DNA of 64,000 nt from an archaeon. GTDB taxonomy: Archaea; Thermoproteota; Nitrososphaeria; Nitrososphaerales; Gagatemarchaeaceae. The DNA lies in contig CP066694.1 of assembly GCA_016432545.1 (NCBI GenBank), positions 1,433,206 through 1,497,205 of the forward strand, given 5' to 3'. The notes beneath the pieces are model-generated. The model was not told the DNA's origin, did no database searches, and saw only the letters and a list, made by a program, of their open reading frames with translations. Both the position numbers and the translations under genes were made by a program. Below, piece after piece: positions 48,744 through 57,811 of this stretch (position 1 is its first letter; every line of letters begins with the position of its first letter).

Positions 48744-49679
48744 ATGGAGAGACCACAACCACTCGGAATAGGCATCGTAGAGAAGTGCCGCGAATGCAGA
48801 GGTGTTCTGGCCCAGGCAGGCCAGGAGGTCGCATGCACGAACTGCGGCGTCGTGGCCAGGAGGGAGGGGCCAATCCAGGAAGTCAAGACCGCCTCTCGAG
48901 CCGGAGAGCGAAACCGTCTCGGCTCCTACATGGGGACCAAGGCCGACGAGGGCTCCAACGCCGACTACAACGGCGTCTCAACGGTGGGATTCCTGAAGAC
49001 CATCTCCGACCACATGGGCGAAGACCAGGCAGCCTGGAAGTGCACGTCCCTGATCGAGAGGGTCGCTGAAAGACTCTCTCTGCCCACATTCGTGAAAGCG
49101 AACGCAGTCGTCCTGTCGGGGAAGATGCTGGCGGAAAGGAAGAGTGACGGAGGGCCCAGGCGAAGGACCACCGTCCCGGCGATATCCGCCTACTCGCTCC
49201 TCTGCGCCTGCAGGGCAGCGGGGATAGACCACATCAGCGCGAAGAGCGTCATCCAGGCCCACACAGACCTGGGCCACAGGGTCACCAAGTCCCTGCTACT
49301 GCGTCTGGGGACGGAATCGCGCGTACCCCTCAGATCCGCCGACCCGCAGACGCTCCTTCAGACGGTGATCGGCAGCCTGGAGTCGAACGCCGCCGTCGCG
49401 GAGAGACTGAAGAGGCACGGGATTGAACCTCGCCAGTACTTCCGCAGACTCCTGCAAGCCTCAGCGACTGTCGTCACCGCGGTGCGCGAGGTGAAGGAAG
49501 GCAACAGCCCGAGAACTGTGGCGGCGACCTCTGTCTACCTGGCGTCCTTGGAGGTGCAGCCGAAGACCCTCACGCAAAGGGACGTTGCTGAGACACTGGG
49601 GGTGGCGGAGTACACCATCCGCGAGTTCAGCAGCTGGGCCAGGAGCGAGCTCGGCCCGTTAAATGGAGGTGGCGCCTAG
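48744..49679 (+). CDS. transcription initiation factor B (TFB) paralogue
   Basis: A 311-residue TFB. The zinc ribbon (CRECRGVLAQAGQEVACTNC) begins near residue 15, followed by a B-reader/linker-like NRLGSYMGTK and two cyclin folds (residues about 90-190 and 200-300, for example VAERLSLPTFVKANAVVLSG and RDVAETLGVAEYTIREFSSW with the BRE-contacting helix-turn-helix). The Shine-Dalgarno GGAGGGTGAT at 48730 points to the ATG at 48744. Being on a mobile element, it may redirect host RNA polymerase to element promoters. Confidence 0.85.
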   Translation: MERPQPLGIGIVEKCRECRGVLAQAGQEVACTNCGVVARREGPIQEVKTASRAGERNRLGSYMGTKADEGSNADYNGVSTVGFLKTISDHMGEDQAAWKCTSLIERVAERLSLPTFVKANAVVLSGKMLAERKSDGGPRRRTTVPAISAYSLLCACRAAGIDHISAKSVIQAHTDLGHRVTKSLLLRLGTESRVPLRSADPQTLLQTVIGSLESNAAVAERLKRHGIEPRQYFRRLLQASATVVTAVREVKEGNSPRTVAATSVYLASLEVQPKTLTQRDVAETLGVAEYTIREFSSWARSELGPLNGGGA

Positions 49680-49685
49680 GAGGGC

Positions 49686-50198
49686 ATGCCAGGGAAGAAG
49701 AGGCGGGTCAGAAGAATGGAGACCCCATACGCCCGCATCACCGAGATCAGAGAAGCCACAAACAGCGGCGAGGCAAACGGCCTCCTCACTAGCGGCTTCG
49801 TCTTGATCAAGGCCGTCGAAAGACGCGAGACAGACGCCCTCGGCAGGCAGTCGAGCAGCATCGTCTACGTCCTCGGGAAGTTGAGAGAGAGCGGGAACGG
49901 CCACACATCGAAGCCAAAGACAGAGACACCAACCCCCGGGCACACGGACATCATGGCAGACGAGCCAACTGTGGACCCGGCCCTTCTCGAGAACCTCACG
50001 TGGAGAGCCTACGACAACGGGGACGGGGAGTGGACCTTCGTGACCAACCAGGACGGTTCACCCTTGGCGGTGCTGGAACCAGCCAAGGAATTCCTGCAGA
50101 GGCTGAGGGAGGGGGAGGACCTGGTCGTCGGCGGCTACAAGTACCGGCTGAGGGAGAAGTTCCTGAAGCGGTACCCCGCGAACGGGCAGACCCGGTAG
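49686..50198 (+). CDS. unknown 170-residue protein
   Basis: Begins six bases after the TFB stop with a GGAGGG ribosome-binding site. Basic N-terminus (MPGKKRRVRRMETPYARITE), a polar linker with PKTETPTPGHTD, and a C-terminal domain (TWRAYDNGDGEWTFVTNQDG, then YRLREKFLKRYPANGQ) that looks like a small beta-rich fold. No family recognised. It is likely co-transcribed with the TFB and the ArdC-like gene. Confidence 0.6.
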   Translation: MPGKKRRVRRMETPYARITEIREATNSGEANGLLTSGFVLIKAVERRETDALGRQSSSIVYVLGKLRESGNGHTSKPKTETPTPGHTDIMADEPTVDPALLENLTWRAYDNGDGEWTFVTNQDGSPLAVLEPAKEFLQRLREGEDLVVGGYKYRLREKFLKRYPANGQTR

Positions 50199-50216
50199 CG
50201 GCAGGCGACCGCACTC

Positions 50217-51089
50217 ATGCAAACAACTGAAAACCCAGCGGGAGCCATCGACCAGAAAACTTGGAGAGAGCGCACCAACTCAGAGCTCGAGAAGATCGTA
50301 CAGCTCTTCTCTTCGAAGCAACTCCCTGACCTCTGCGCTAAGGCCTTGATCAATGCCCCCGGCAAACCCAGCTCGAAATGGTCCTTCGGCAACCAGCTCC
50401 TGGTGCTCCTTGCAGGAACCAGCGATGCGAGGGGCTACAGACAGTGGCAAGAGGTAGGGAGGCAGGTCAGGTTCGGCTCCAGGGCGTTCTACATACTGGG
50501 GCCGGTCATCGTCAAGAAGCTTGCACAAGCCGACGCCCCTGACCAGGACGCGGAGCCAGACAGAATCCTCGTGGGATTCCGAACCATCCCAGTCTTCAGG
50601 TGCGAGGACACAGAAGGCAAAGAACTCCAGACCTATGCCCCCATAGACCCGCCGCCCCTTCTCGAAGTGGCAGCAAGGTTCGGCATGGAGGTGAAGTACG
50701 AGCGCCTCAGCCCCGGCATGTACGGCGTCACCGACCACACAGCCAAGGCGATTACCCTGGCAACGGAGGACTGGGATGTCTTCTTCCACGAACTCGCCCA
50801 CGCCATCCACCGCACCTTCGAGCCGAAGACCGGGCACGGCCAGGAACCGGAAGCCGAGACCGTGGCGCAGCTGGTCGCCGCCACCCTTGCGAGGCTCTAC
50901 GGGAGGCCAGCCGACGGCTTCAGCTGGACCTATATCGCCAGCCAGGAGCGATCCGCCAATCCCCAGAGCGTCGGGAGGCTCTGTATGCGAGTCCTTGAGA
51001 GGACAAGGAAAGTGCTGGAGCTAATTTATTCAGCTCCAGGCCGCCCTCTCATGGATGGGCCTGACGTTATAGCGCCGACAGCCGCATGA
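50217..51089 (+). CDS. ArdC-like antirestriction / zinc-metallopeptidase protein
   Basis: A 290-residue protein. The N-terminal half resembles the ssDNA-binding domain of ArdC (KWSFGNQLLVLLAGTSDARG, YRQWQEVGRQVRFGSRAFYI). The C-terminal half holds a zinc metallopeptidase motif (VFFHELAHAIH, HExxH, with ETVAQLVAATL as the following Glu helix). ArdC proteins travel on conjugative plasmids and protect incoming DNA from restriction. It fits the conjugation-like backbone upstream. Confidence 0.8.
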   Translation: MQTTENPAGAIDQKTWRERTNSELEKIVQLFSSKQLPDLCAKALINAPGKPSSKWSFGNQLLVLLAGTSDARGYRQWQEVGRQVRFGSRAFYILGPVIVKKLAQADAPDQDAEPDRILVGFRTIPVFRCEDTEGKELQTYAPIDPPPLLEVAARFGMEVKYERLSPGMYGVTDHTAKAITLATEDWDVFFHELAHAIHRTFEPKTGHGQEPEAETVAQLVAATLARLYGRPADGFSWTYIASQERSANPQSVGRLCMRVLERTRKVLELIYSAPGRPLMDGPDVIAPTAA

Positions 51090-51093
51090 TTTC

Positions 51094-51687
51094 GTGAGAA
51101 AAGTTCGCGGTCTCACGATTAGATTATGTCCTAAGTGCGGAGGAATCACTCCCCACCGGACACTATACGTCAAGACTGAGGAAGGCGGGAGGACGAGGTG
51201 GTTCCAGCTATTCTGGGCTTGCCTGGAATGCGGCACCTTGAACCACGTCCTCCTTCCCTGTTATCGGCTGCTGTCATTTCCGTCAAGAATGCCCTCCTCT
51301 CTTTGTACGAACATCTTCGCCGTCATGAAGGAAGGCCCCGCGGACATCAATGAACTCATCCAGGAGCTGAGGCGGAGACGCTCCTCTGAATCCTCTCACA
51401 TACTTCATTCGGACGTCCAAATGGCCCTGACGTACATGAAGTCGCAGGGGGTCCTAGCCGAGAAGAGGGTCGACCGCACGTTGCAGAAGCTCGAGGCCCT
51501 CGGGGCCCTATCTTCGGAATCGAAGCACCTAGGCGCCTGCCCCGCCGAGATGAAACAAGGCGGCGTGAGGAGGAGTCTGGTCTCGCTGTACGCAGAGAGA
51601 AGGATTTCTGGAACAAAGACACGCGTGCCCGTTGGTGTGCTTTGCCTTCACTGTGAATACAACCGCGTTGACCTGAGCCTACCCTGA
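51094..51687 (+). CDS. zinc-ribbon, winged-helix-like protein
   Basis: A 197-residue protein with a GTG start just after the ArdC stop. A C4 zinc ribbon (CPKCGG near residue 12, CLECG near 44) leads, a helical domain in the middle has the look of a winged helix (DVQMALTYMKSQGVLAEKRV), and a CLHC pair lies close to the end. It is probably a DNA-binding regulator of the element; no family recognised. Confidence 0.58.
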   Translation: MRKVRGLTIRLCPKCGGITPHRTLYVKTEEGGRTRWFQLFWACLECGTLNHVLLPCYRLLSFPSRMPSSLCTNIFAVMKEGPADINELIQELRRRRSSESSHILHSDVQMALTYMKSQGVLAEKRVDRTLQKLEALGALSSESKHLGACPAEMKQGGVRRSLVSLYAERRISGTKTRVPVGVLCLHCEYNRVDLSLP

Positions 51688-52151
51688 AAGCCCCCAACTA
51701 TCACAGAAACTCCGACAGAGTATTGACCTGCGGCTGAATTGATGCCCTTCCCCCTGTTTTTTTGGACCTTCTTCATGGTCCGTACGGTTCCCTAGATGCG
51801 CAGGATGCGAAACCCAAAAGCTCCCAATCTCAAGTCTCTTCGCCTTAGCCAAAGACAACAAACTCAGGCTCTGGCATGCCACTCGCGCACACTTGGTTCG
51901 TGTCTCCTCCCACCCCGTCTTGCGCCGTGTTAATGGTCGATCCCGAGTCTTCGCCTAGACTCTATTGACAAGCACGACAGTCCGCGGGTTCGGATGTTTC
52001 CCTGGCTGTCCAGATGAAACCTGAGTATTGGGTAATTCTGACTGAGTCAAGGATTTCGCAAAATTGGCGGAGCGCAACTGAAGTTAAACCCCCGTGGCGG
52101 GTGTGAAGGGGCATGCCATGGGTTAAATCATGACGGCGTGAAACCCGAGTA
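51688..52151. other. gene-free interval
   Basis: About 460 bases with no convincing gene on either strand. AAGTTAAACC near 52081 could be a TATA element but is far from the next start. I see no strong repeat. Confidence 0.5.
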
Positions 52152-53525
52152 GTGTCGACCGGTCAGTTCGAGGACATCCTCAGCATTACCGGAACGGGTC
52201 TTGCGATTTTTGATGACGGCAAAGGTGTGGGCGTCACCTTCACGGCCGCACTCCATATCAACGGGAGGTTCGAAGGACAGATTGACTTCCCTGCCGAGTT
52301 CGAAGGGGATTTCTTTTCTCTTCAGGCTGTCCCCCTGACCTATTTCGACATCGAAGGCGCCGCGAACCTCAGGGATCATGCCTTTCCGATTATGATTCGG
52401 CGCTGCCTCCTCACTAGGTTTGAGATTTCTCACGGAGCAACAACAGAACTCCGAGGCAATTTCATCTGCCAAGAGGCGGTTTTCCAAGAAGAGTCCCTGA
52501 GGACGGTTCCAACCCGGAAACTCCTCTTCGGCTTCGAGTTAGCCAATGTTTCGAAGACATTCAGAGTGATAGTCGGGACAGAGCTGGGTGAGCTGGTTCT
52601 CCGCCACTCGAGTGAAATGGATTCGCTCGAGGCAAGGATGGATTCCTACGGAAGTCCCCTTGTCACTTCATCGGCAACAATCGAGGTGGCTTCGGGCGGC
52701 GGCCTCACGCTGGGGGAGATTTTACAGCGCGCGACCGTGACAGTTGAGAATTTCCTCAAGATTACTTCCCTTGCTCAGGGTAAGTGGCACACATGGGTAA
52801 CAGTAAGCATCTATGAAAGCTCTGTCGATGGAGGAGGCGAACTTCGCTACCTGTCCATCAGGCATGGCAAACTGCTGACATCGTCGGGCCGGCAACTTAC
52901 GAACCCTGCGCACTCGTCAAGATTCGTGTCCGCTGCGTGGAAAGGGTACTCGGGAAGGAATGTGAAGAAATACGGGTTCGACTTGGCGCTGGAATGGTTC
53001 GTCGGTGCCAACGGGTCTCAGCTGCTCGAATCCAAATTCCTCTCTGCAACTACTTGTCTCGAGCTTTTGATGGACCGGTACTCTCAAGAGGCAGGGAATG
53101 AATTCATGTTGCCTGGAGAATCCTTCGAACATCTGCGGGAGTACCTGAAGACAAGCCTGAAGGCTTGGGATGGAGCAAAGGGATTGCACTCAGACGTCCT
53201 TGGCTCGCTTGAGAACAAGCTGCTCGAACTGAACAGAAGATCTTACTCCCAGAAGGCGAGGATGATGCTGGATTTCTGGAGGATAAAGCGCGACGACCTT
53301 GGAGTCACTTTCGGAGACATCGTTTCAATCAGGAACAAAATCACACATACCGGAGATGCCAAGGTATCAGGATCCTACGATATGTTGCTTAAGTGCTACA
53401 ACGCAATCATGACAATGCTTGCCCGCGTGATGCTGGCGATTCTGGATTACGATGATCAATATTTCGACTGGGTCAAAGGGAATTTCGTGAGCTTTGTAGA
53501 TGCACGGACGCCAGTGCGGCAATGA
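52152..53525 (+). CDS. HEPN-domain protein, ApeA-like
   Basis: A 457-residue protein with a GTG start. The first 230 residues form a beta-rich domain (LSITGTGLAIFDDGKGVGVT, EGQIDFPAEFEGDFFSL). The C-terminal 200 are helical and contain GDIVSIRNKITHTGDAKVSG, in which R-N-x3-H is the HEPN RNase motif. This beta-plus-HEPN layout is that of ApeA-type anti-phage proteins that cleave RNA on infection. It lies next to restriction genes, which supports defence. Confidence 0.72.
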   Translation: MSTGQFEDILSITGTGLAIFDDGKGVGVTFTAALHINGRFEGQIDFPAEFEGDFFSLQAVPLTYFDIEGAANLRDHAFPIMIRRCLLTRFEISHGATTELRGNFICQEAVFQEESLRTVPTRKLLFGFELANVSKTFRVIVGTELGELVLRHSSEMDSLEARMDSYGSPLVTSSATIEVASGGGLTLGEILQRATVTVENFLKITSLAQGKWHTWVTVSIYESSVDGGGELRYLSIRHGKLLTSSGRQLTNPAHSSRFVSAAWKGYSGRNVKKYGFDLALEWFVGANGSQLLESKFLSATTCLELLMDRYSQEAGNEFMLPGESFEHLREYLKTSLKAWDGAKGLHSDVLGSLENKLLELNRRSYSQKARMMLDFWRIKRDDLGVTFGDIVSIRNKITHTGDAKVSGSYDMLLKCYNAIMTMLARVMLAILDYDDQYFDWVKGNFVSFVDARTPVRQ

Positions 53526-53604
53526 GAAACTCAGGAATCAGGGTGGAAAGACTGCATGTCTATTGGTGTTTATATTCGGCGAGCAGGTATCGCGATTAGG
53601 ATTC

Positions 53605-53847
53605 TTGACCCGTGCTACTCGCAGGACTGAGGCGCGAACGCATCTCCCATCCCCAGACGGAATATCAGACGATTGGGGCAAGACCAGACCCTTCTGGTGC
53701 CTGAGCTGCGGGCGCGGCTTCAGGTCCGTAGAACGTGTGATGGCCCATTACTCAGAGGCCTCTCACGGAAATGAATCAATGAGTGTCGGGTCCCGAGGTT
53801 TGACCAAGAAGCAGCAGTTGGATGCGTTCAGGCTGAGAAACAGGTAG
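53605..53847 (+). CDS. C2H2-like zinc-finger small protein
   Basis: An 80-residue protein from the TTG at 53605, with TTTATATTC centred about 35 bases upstream. The central FWCLSCGRGFRSVERVMAHY followed by SEASH is a C-x2-C...H-x5-H finger. The end is basic (LTKKQQLDAFRLRNR). An open frame reaches back to 53500 but overlaps the HEPN gene. It could bind DNA near the Vsr/methyltransferase pair. Confidence 0.5.
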   Translation: MTRATRRTEARTHLPSPDGISDDWGKTRPFWCLSCGRGFRSVERVMAHYSEASHGNESMSVGSRGLTKKQQLDAFRLRNR

Positions 53848-53879
53848 CGCTTATACGCTCTTGGGCCCACGCCGGCCGT

Positions 53880-54311
53880 ATGCCTGACGTCCTGACGCCC
53901 GGGCAAAGGAGTTTGAACATGTCAAGGATTAGGGGGAGGAATACTAGTCCTGAAAGGATCGTTCGCGCGGGGCTGAAGGATGCCAAGATTACGGACTACC
54001 GTATCCATTCATCACTGCCAGGCAAACCCGACATCGTCTTTCCCAAGGCGCGGCTCGCGGTCTTCATAGACGGATGTTTCTGGCACAGGTGTCCTGAGGA
54101 CTACCAAGAACCTGACACCAGGAAGGACTTCTGGAGGAAGAAAATTGCTGGCAACGTGTTAAGGGACCGGCACGTGGATGGTATCTTGACTGGCACGGGC
54201 TGGACTGTCATGAGAATCTGGGAGCATGACGTGAAGGCCAGACCTGAACATGTGATTCGGTTGTTGGCAGCAGGGCTGAAGAAGTCTAGACGGTCAGGAC
54301 CTCGGCGTTGA
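53880..54311 (+). CDS. vsr: very short patch repair endonuclease (Vsr)
   Basis: A 143-residue Vsr-type nuclease: the N-terminus MSRIRGRNTSPERIVRAGL, the catalytic PD-(D/E)XK core with KPDIVFPKARLAVFIDGCFW (catalytic Asp), HRCPEDYQEPDTRKDFWRKK and WTVMRIWEHDV. Vsr nicks T:G mismatches created by deamination of 5-methylcytosine. Its end overlaps the end of the opposed cytosine methyltransferase gene by 26 bases. Confidence 0.93.
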   Translation: MPDVLTPGQRSLNMSRIRGRNTSPERIVRAGLKDAKITDYRIHSSLPGKPDIVFPKARLAVFIDGCFWHRCPEDYQEPDTRKDFWRKKIAGNVLRDRHVDGILTGTGWTVMRIWEHDVKARPEHVIRLLAAGLKKSRRSGPRR

Positions 54312-55524
54312 TTACCGGCCTTTCGACCGGACTCAAGAACGGCTTGATTGCCTCGGCGATGTGCTTGGCCAGTATCGGAGGGACCGCGTTCCCGATCTGC
54401 TTGAATTGCTGTGTCATGGGGCCGCAGAACCGGTACCAGTCCGGGAATGACTGGAGCCGGGCCGCCTCCCTGGGGGTGAACGTGCGCGCCTGAGAGGGGT
54501 CGGGATGGACATACATCAGGCCGTCCTTCTGCATGTGTGAGAGTATCGTGCTGGAGGGCCTGTGCCAACCCTGCTTCTTGATTCTGTCGGCAAATATGTC
54601 AGTCCGGTAAGGGGGCCTGAGCTTCTCGGGGAGGTCCCCCATCTTCTCCCCTACCTTCAGGATCCTGAAGACGTTCCTGTCTCTTTCACTGTGATTCCTA
54701 GCGACATGGTTGTAGAGCATAGGTGACCCCGTGCGGACCCGTGCCTGATAGGGGGTCAGGCCGGAGGTTGGCGGATACGGCACTTCGTCCAGGCCGCCCC
54801 CAGGTTCTAGCGGAGGTAAGTCGCTTATTGCATCCCCAACATTGAGGTAGTCGGGCAGGGGGTGGGTGGTCTCCCCCAGCTTCAGCTGTGGTTCAGCCTC
54901 CCAGTCCATATTCGTCGGCGTAGGGACAGGATTCTTCACCTTCATTCTGTTGCCGATGAAGAATGCGCGTTTGCGTATTTGTGGAACACCGTAACGTGCA
55001 GCGTTCAGCACTACCGGTACCGTTTCGTACCCGATGCCCTTGAATTCTTCGATTATCGCTTCCTTGACCTTCCCCTCCCGGAACGAAAGTATTGTCGGGA
55101 CGTTCTCCATTACGAAAAACTGGGGTTTGACATCACCCACGATCCGAACGAACTCTTTGTAGAGAGTCCTCCTTGGATCTCTGACCCTTTTCTTGCCTTC
55201 TTCAGTCAGTCTCTGGTGTCTAATCTTGGGAATCCCGACGTTTGAGAAACCCTGGCAGGGTGGCCCCCCTACCACCACGTCAACATTCCCACTCATCCTC
55301 AGCTTCCTGACATTTTCCTTGAGGACAAGGTTCCCTGTTTGCTTGGCGTTGAGCGAAAGAGTCTGGTAGGCGTATTCGTCGTTGTCCACGGCAGCCGCTA
55401 TGAAGAAGCCCGCCTGCCTGAATCCCTCTCCCAGACCACCTGGCCCGGCAAAGAGATCCACAACCGAGGGCGACCCTATGGGACCTGAACGATACGACAA
55501 CTGTTTCCCGCCTAGGCCCCTCAT
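54286..55524 (-). CDS. DNA (cytosine-5-)-methyltransferase
   Basis: A 412-residue C5 methyltransferase. Motif I is VVDLFAGPGGLGEGFRQAGF, motif IV GGPPCQGFSNVG with the catalytic Cys, motif VI has FVMENVPTIL, and motif X-like sequence (QFKQIGNAVPPILAKHIAEA) is at the end. No restriction enzyme gene is adjacent other than Vsr, so it may serve self-marking. GGGCTTAAATACA about 26 bases upstream makes the ATG at 55524 leaderless. The target sequence cannot be read from the protein. Confidence 0.94.
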   Translation of the reverse strand: MRGLGGKQLSYRSGPIGSPSVVDLFAGPGGLGEGFRQAGFFIAAAVDNDEYAYQTLSLNAKQTGNLVLKENVRKLRMSGNVDVVVGGPPCQGFSNVGIPKIRHQRLTEEGKKRVRDPRRTLYKEFVRIVGDVKPQFFVMENVPTILSFREGKVKEAIIEEFKGIGYETVPVVLNAARYGVPQIRKRAFFIGNRMKVKNPVPTPTNMDWEAEPQLKLGETTHPLPDYLNVGDAISDLPPLEPGGGLDEVPYPPTSGLTPYQARVRTGSPMLYNHVARNHSERDRNVFRILKVGEKMGDLPEKLRPPYRTDIFADRIKKQGWHRPSSTILSHMQKDGLMYVHPDPSQARTFTPREAARLQSFPDWYRFCGPMTQQFKQIGNAVPPILAKHIAEAIKPFLSPVERPVINAEVLTV

Positions 55525-55615
55525 TCGCCCGACATTTTGCCTTTGTATTTAAGCCCCGGAACAATTCTCTGACCGTCGGTCGTGCAACGCCTGATTTATC
55601 CTGGATAACCGTGGT

Positions 55616-55625
55616 GCTTAAATAG
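55616..55625 (+). promoter_or_regulatory. TATA element of the ATPase-GHKL-helicase operon
   Basis: GCTTAAATAG is centred about 29 bases before the mini-cistron ATG at 55650, so transcription would start at or very near that codon. No other promoter is seen before the six genes that follow. Confidence 0.6.
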
Positions 55626-55649
55626 ACCAAGGGCCGTCAGCCAAAAACC

Positions 55650-55700
55650 ATGAACCAACAACCAACATCAATGGGAGAGGAGCTGTATTGTTCGGGCTGA
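55650..55700 (+). CDS. leaderless 16-codon mini-cistron before the operon
   Basis: The ATG at 55650 lies at the predicted transcription start and reads MNQQPTSMGEELYCSG, ending at 55700, past the TTG (55688) of the ATPase gene. Its codons contain GGGAGAGGAG, the ribosome-binding site of the ATPase. Translation of the mini-cistron and initiation at the TTG would interfere or be coupled, as in a regulatory leader. Confidence 0.4.
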   Translation: MNQQPTSMGEELYCSG

Positions 55701-56806
55701 ACGCCGAGCACTACAGCATCAATCCGAAGGAGGAGTTCGACGTCTTCCTCGTCAGGCAGAAGGAGTTCCAGGAGTTCTACCAGGACCTGATAGGAACCCT
55801 CAACAGCGGCAAAGTGCCGAAATACGTTGTCTACGGGTCGTTCGGAATCGGGAAGACACACTTCCTGTACCACCTGAAGCAGCTGGTCTCTGACGTGACC
55901 GAGCCCATTTACTTTCAGACGCCCCCATCCCACAGGCGGACGTCCTTCACCGAGTTCTACGGCGCCGTACTATCAGAAATCGGGAGGACCAGGGTGATGG
56001 AGGTCCTTGGCAAGGGGGCAGGAAAACCCGGCAAACTCAGGAAGCTCGGAATGAGCGAGGATCTCGCGCTCGTGGTCGAGAACGCCATCAAGAATGACAA
56101 GGCCTTCCTGCTCTGGAAGTTCCTCAGTGGCATCAAGCTGAAATCGAGCGAGGCGGACGACCTAGAGACGATCCATACAGAGCTGGCTCCTGACGATGCA
56201 GTCGCCATCCTGAATGCCCTCGGGGCGCTGAGCGAGGAGGCCGGTGGTAAGCCACTGCTGCTGCTGGTCGACGAGTTCGAAAGCACCAGCAACATCGGGG
56301 GCGACGCGAGGGTGGTCTTCACCGAGGCCGTCAGGGCCCTGGTAGACGAGAGCAGCAAGGTGGGCGTTGTCTTCGCGGTGACGGCCAGGGCGCTGGCCGA
56401 GATGCCGGGGCCGATAGACTACGAACCCGTCAGAAGGCGCATAGGCCTGACCAACTACATCCAGTTCAGGGACTACAGCGAGAACGAGCTCGAGGAGTTC
56501 GTCTATGAGGCCATCCTGTACAGGAGGGACAGGAAGTTCGACATCAAAGGCGCCCTCTCCGCCTTGACGACCGACGAGACTGTTGACGCTCAGAGTTACC
56601 CGTTCTCCAAGGAGGCGGTGAAGGAGATAGTCAGCGCGGTGGCACTCTTCGCCGCGAACAACAAGATCGAGGCGGCCAGGCCCAAAGAGCTGCTTGAGCT
56701 GATGGACAAGGGGCTGCGGGTCGCCCTGCTCAACAAGAAGCATTTCGTCTCCAAGGACATCATACGCAAGGTCAGCGACGAGGTCGTGGAGGGGCTCTCA
56801 CTGTGA
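55688..56806 (+). CDS. P-loop ATPase, first gene of the candidate system
   Basis: A 372-residue AAA+/STAND-like ATPase. The N-terminus (FGLNAEHYSINPKEEFDVFL) leads to Walker A YVVYGSFGIGKTHFLYHL at about residue 52 and Walker B PLLLLVDEFESTS near 190; VFAVTARALAEMPG is a sensor-like region, and a helical C-domain follows. It has the look of archaeal Orc/STAND-type or BrxC-like regulators but lacks decisive motifs. The TTG start is chosen for its GAGAGGAG site seven bases upstream. It overlaps the next gene by 4 bases. Confidence 0.75.
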   Translation: MFGLNAEHYSINPKEEFDVFLVRQKEFQEFYQDLIGTLNSGKVPKYVVYGSFGIGKTHFLYHLKQLVSDVTEPIYFQTPPSHRRTSFTEFYGAVLSEIGRTRVMEVLGKGAGKPGKLRKLGMSEDLALVVENAIKNDKAFLLWKFLSGIKLKSSEADDLETIHTELAPDDAVAILNALGALSEEAGGKPLLLLVDEFESTSNIGGDARVVFTEAVRALVDESSKVGVVFAVTARALAEMPGPIDYEPVRRRIGLTNYIQFRDYSENELEEFVYEAILYRRDRKFDIKGALSALTTDETVDAQSYPFSKEAVKEIVSAVALFAANNKIEAARPKELLELMDKGLRVALLNKKHFVSKDIIRKVSDEVVEGLSL

Positions 56807-57768
56807 AGGTCCACTGGATGAGGTACCTCGTCGGGGACGCCGGGCACCTTCAGCGGACTTACCTTGCTGTCCTCACGGCGTCCAAGTACAGGGCCCTGAG
56901 CATCCGCCCACTGTGTGAGCTGTTCATCGAAAAGTACGGCGGGCTGACGGTGGAGGGGCCCCGGAAGAGGGGCCTGCTGGACTCGGAGTGGAGATCGGCC
57001 GAACCTCACTTCAGCTTTGCCAGGGAACTGGACTTCCTAGAGGGGCGGAGGCTGGAGAGGTGGGACGTCACCTTCGGGGCAGGGAGGACGTTCCTAACTC
57101 TGTGGGAGGCGAAGCAGAGGCAGACGGAGCTGCTGCTCCACCAGTTCCTCACACACGACAGGACTTTCTCCCTCCCGTTCCTCAGCAGACTGGTCGATGC
57201 TGACTACGACTTCGGCAGAGGCAGGTTCAAGGGGCTCGAGGGTCTGGCGAGAGAGGTCTGGGAGGAGATCTGGAAAGCGCACAGGTACGAGCTCGTGGCG
57301 CTCGAGCCGCCGCTCCCCGATTCAGTCAAGGTGACCGAAAGGACCCTGCTCCATCACGCGAGCGCGCGAATCAGGTTCCTCAACAGGATGGATGGTCTGG
57401 CACTGAACATCGATGTCCTGCGACGGCTGACCGAAGGCTTCCAGGGGACAGAGGATTCTGACCGGATGCCGGCCGATTCCTTTGCCAGGATCAAGGCGGC
57501 GACCTCCGGATTGGCCCCAGCCGAAGCGACGGCCAATGAATTGCATGCGGCTCTCATGGATGCATACCAGACCCTGCAGAAGGCAGGGTATATGTCGGGG
57601 TACGGGGCCTATCTCCTGGTCAACCAGAAGCTTCCGGCCAACAGATATGTTGCCTGGGAAACGCTGGTCAACCACGCCAGGGTGGGTGAAGGGTTCGTAT
57701 GGAAATCCAGCTTCAGGAGCGACGATTTTCTCCTCGGAATATCCCCGCAGAAGAAGGTGGCGATGTAG
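56803..57768 (+). CDS. unknown 321-residue protein, second gene of the candidate system
   Basis: GTG start overlapping the ATPase stop (GTGA). It is a soluble protein with winged-helix-like stretches (SIRPLCELFIEKYGGLTVEG, LLDSEWRSAEPHFSFARELD) and further helices. A repeat of this form could bind DNA. No catalytic motif recognised. Tight coupling with the ATPase suggests a complex. Confidence 0.65.
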   Translation: MKVHWMRYLVGDAGHLQRTYLAVLTASKYRALSIRPLCELFIEKYGGLTVEGPRKRGLLDSEWRSAEPHFSFARELDFLEGRRLERWDVTFGAGRTFLTLWEAKQRQTELLLHQFLTHDRTFSLPFLSRLVDADYDFGRGRFKGLEGLAREVWEEIWKAHRYELVALEPPLPDSVKVTERTLLHHASARIRFLNRMDGLALNIDVLRRLTEGFQGTEDSDRMPADSFARIKAATSGLAPAEATANELHAALMDAYQTLQKAGYMSGYGAYLLVNQKLPANRYVAWETLVNHARVGEGFVWKSSFRSDDFLLGISPQKKVAM

Positions 57769-57811
57769 GACGGCGCAGAAGTTCTACGAGCTACAGTCGA
57801 GATTCCGGGAG

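Noticed and set aside
48362-48886. Minus-strand open frame of 174 codons before the TFB gene
   Set aside because: It overlaps the start of the TFB gene, has no family sequence, and its composition looks like an antisense shadow of coding and leader sequence.
50202-50215. GGCGACCGCAC just before the ArdC-like gene, similar to the tail of the T-arm-like repeats
   Set aside because: Only about 11 bases match; the T-arm stem and loop in front are missing.
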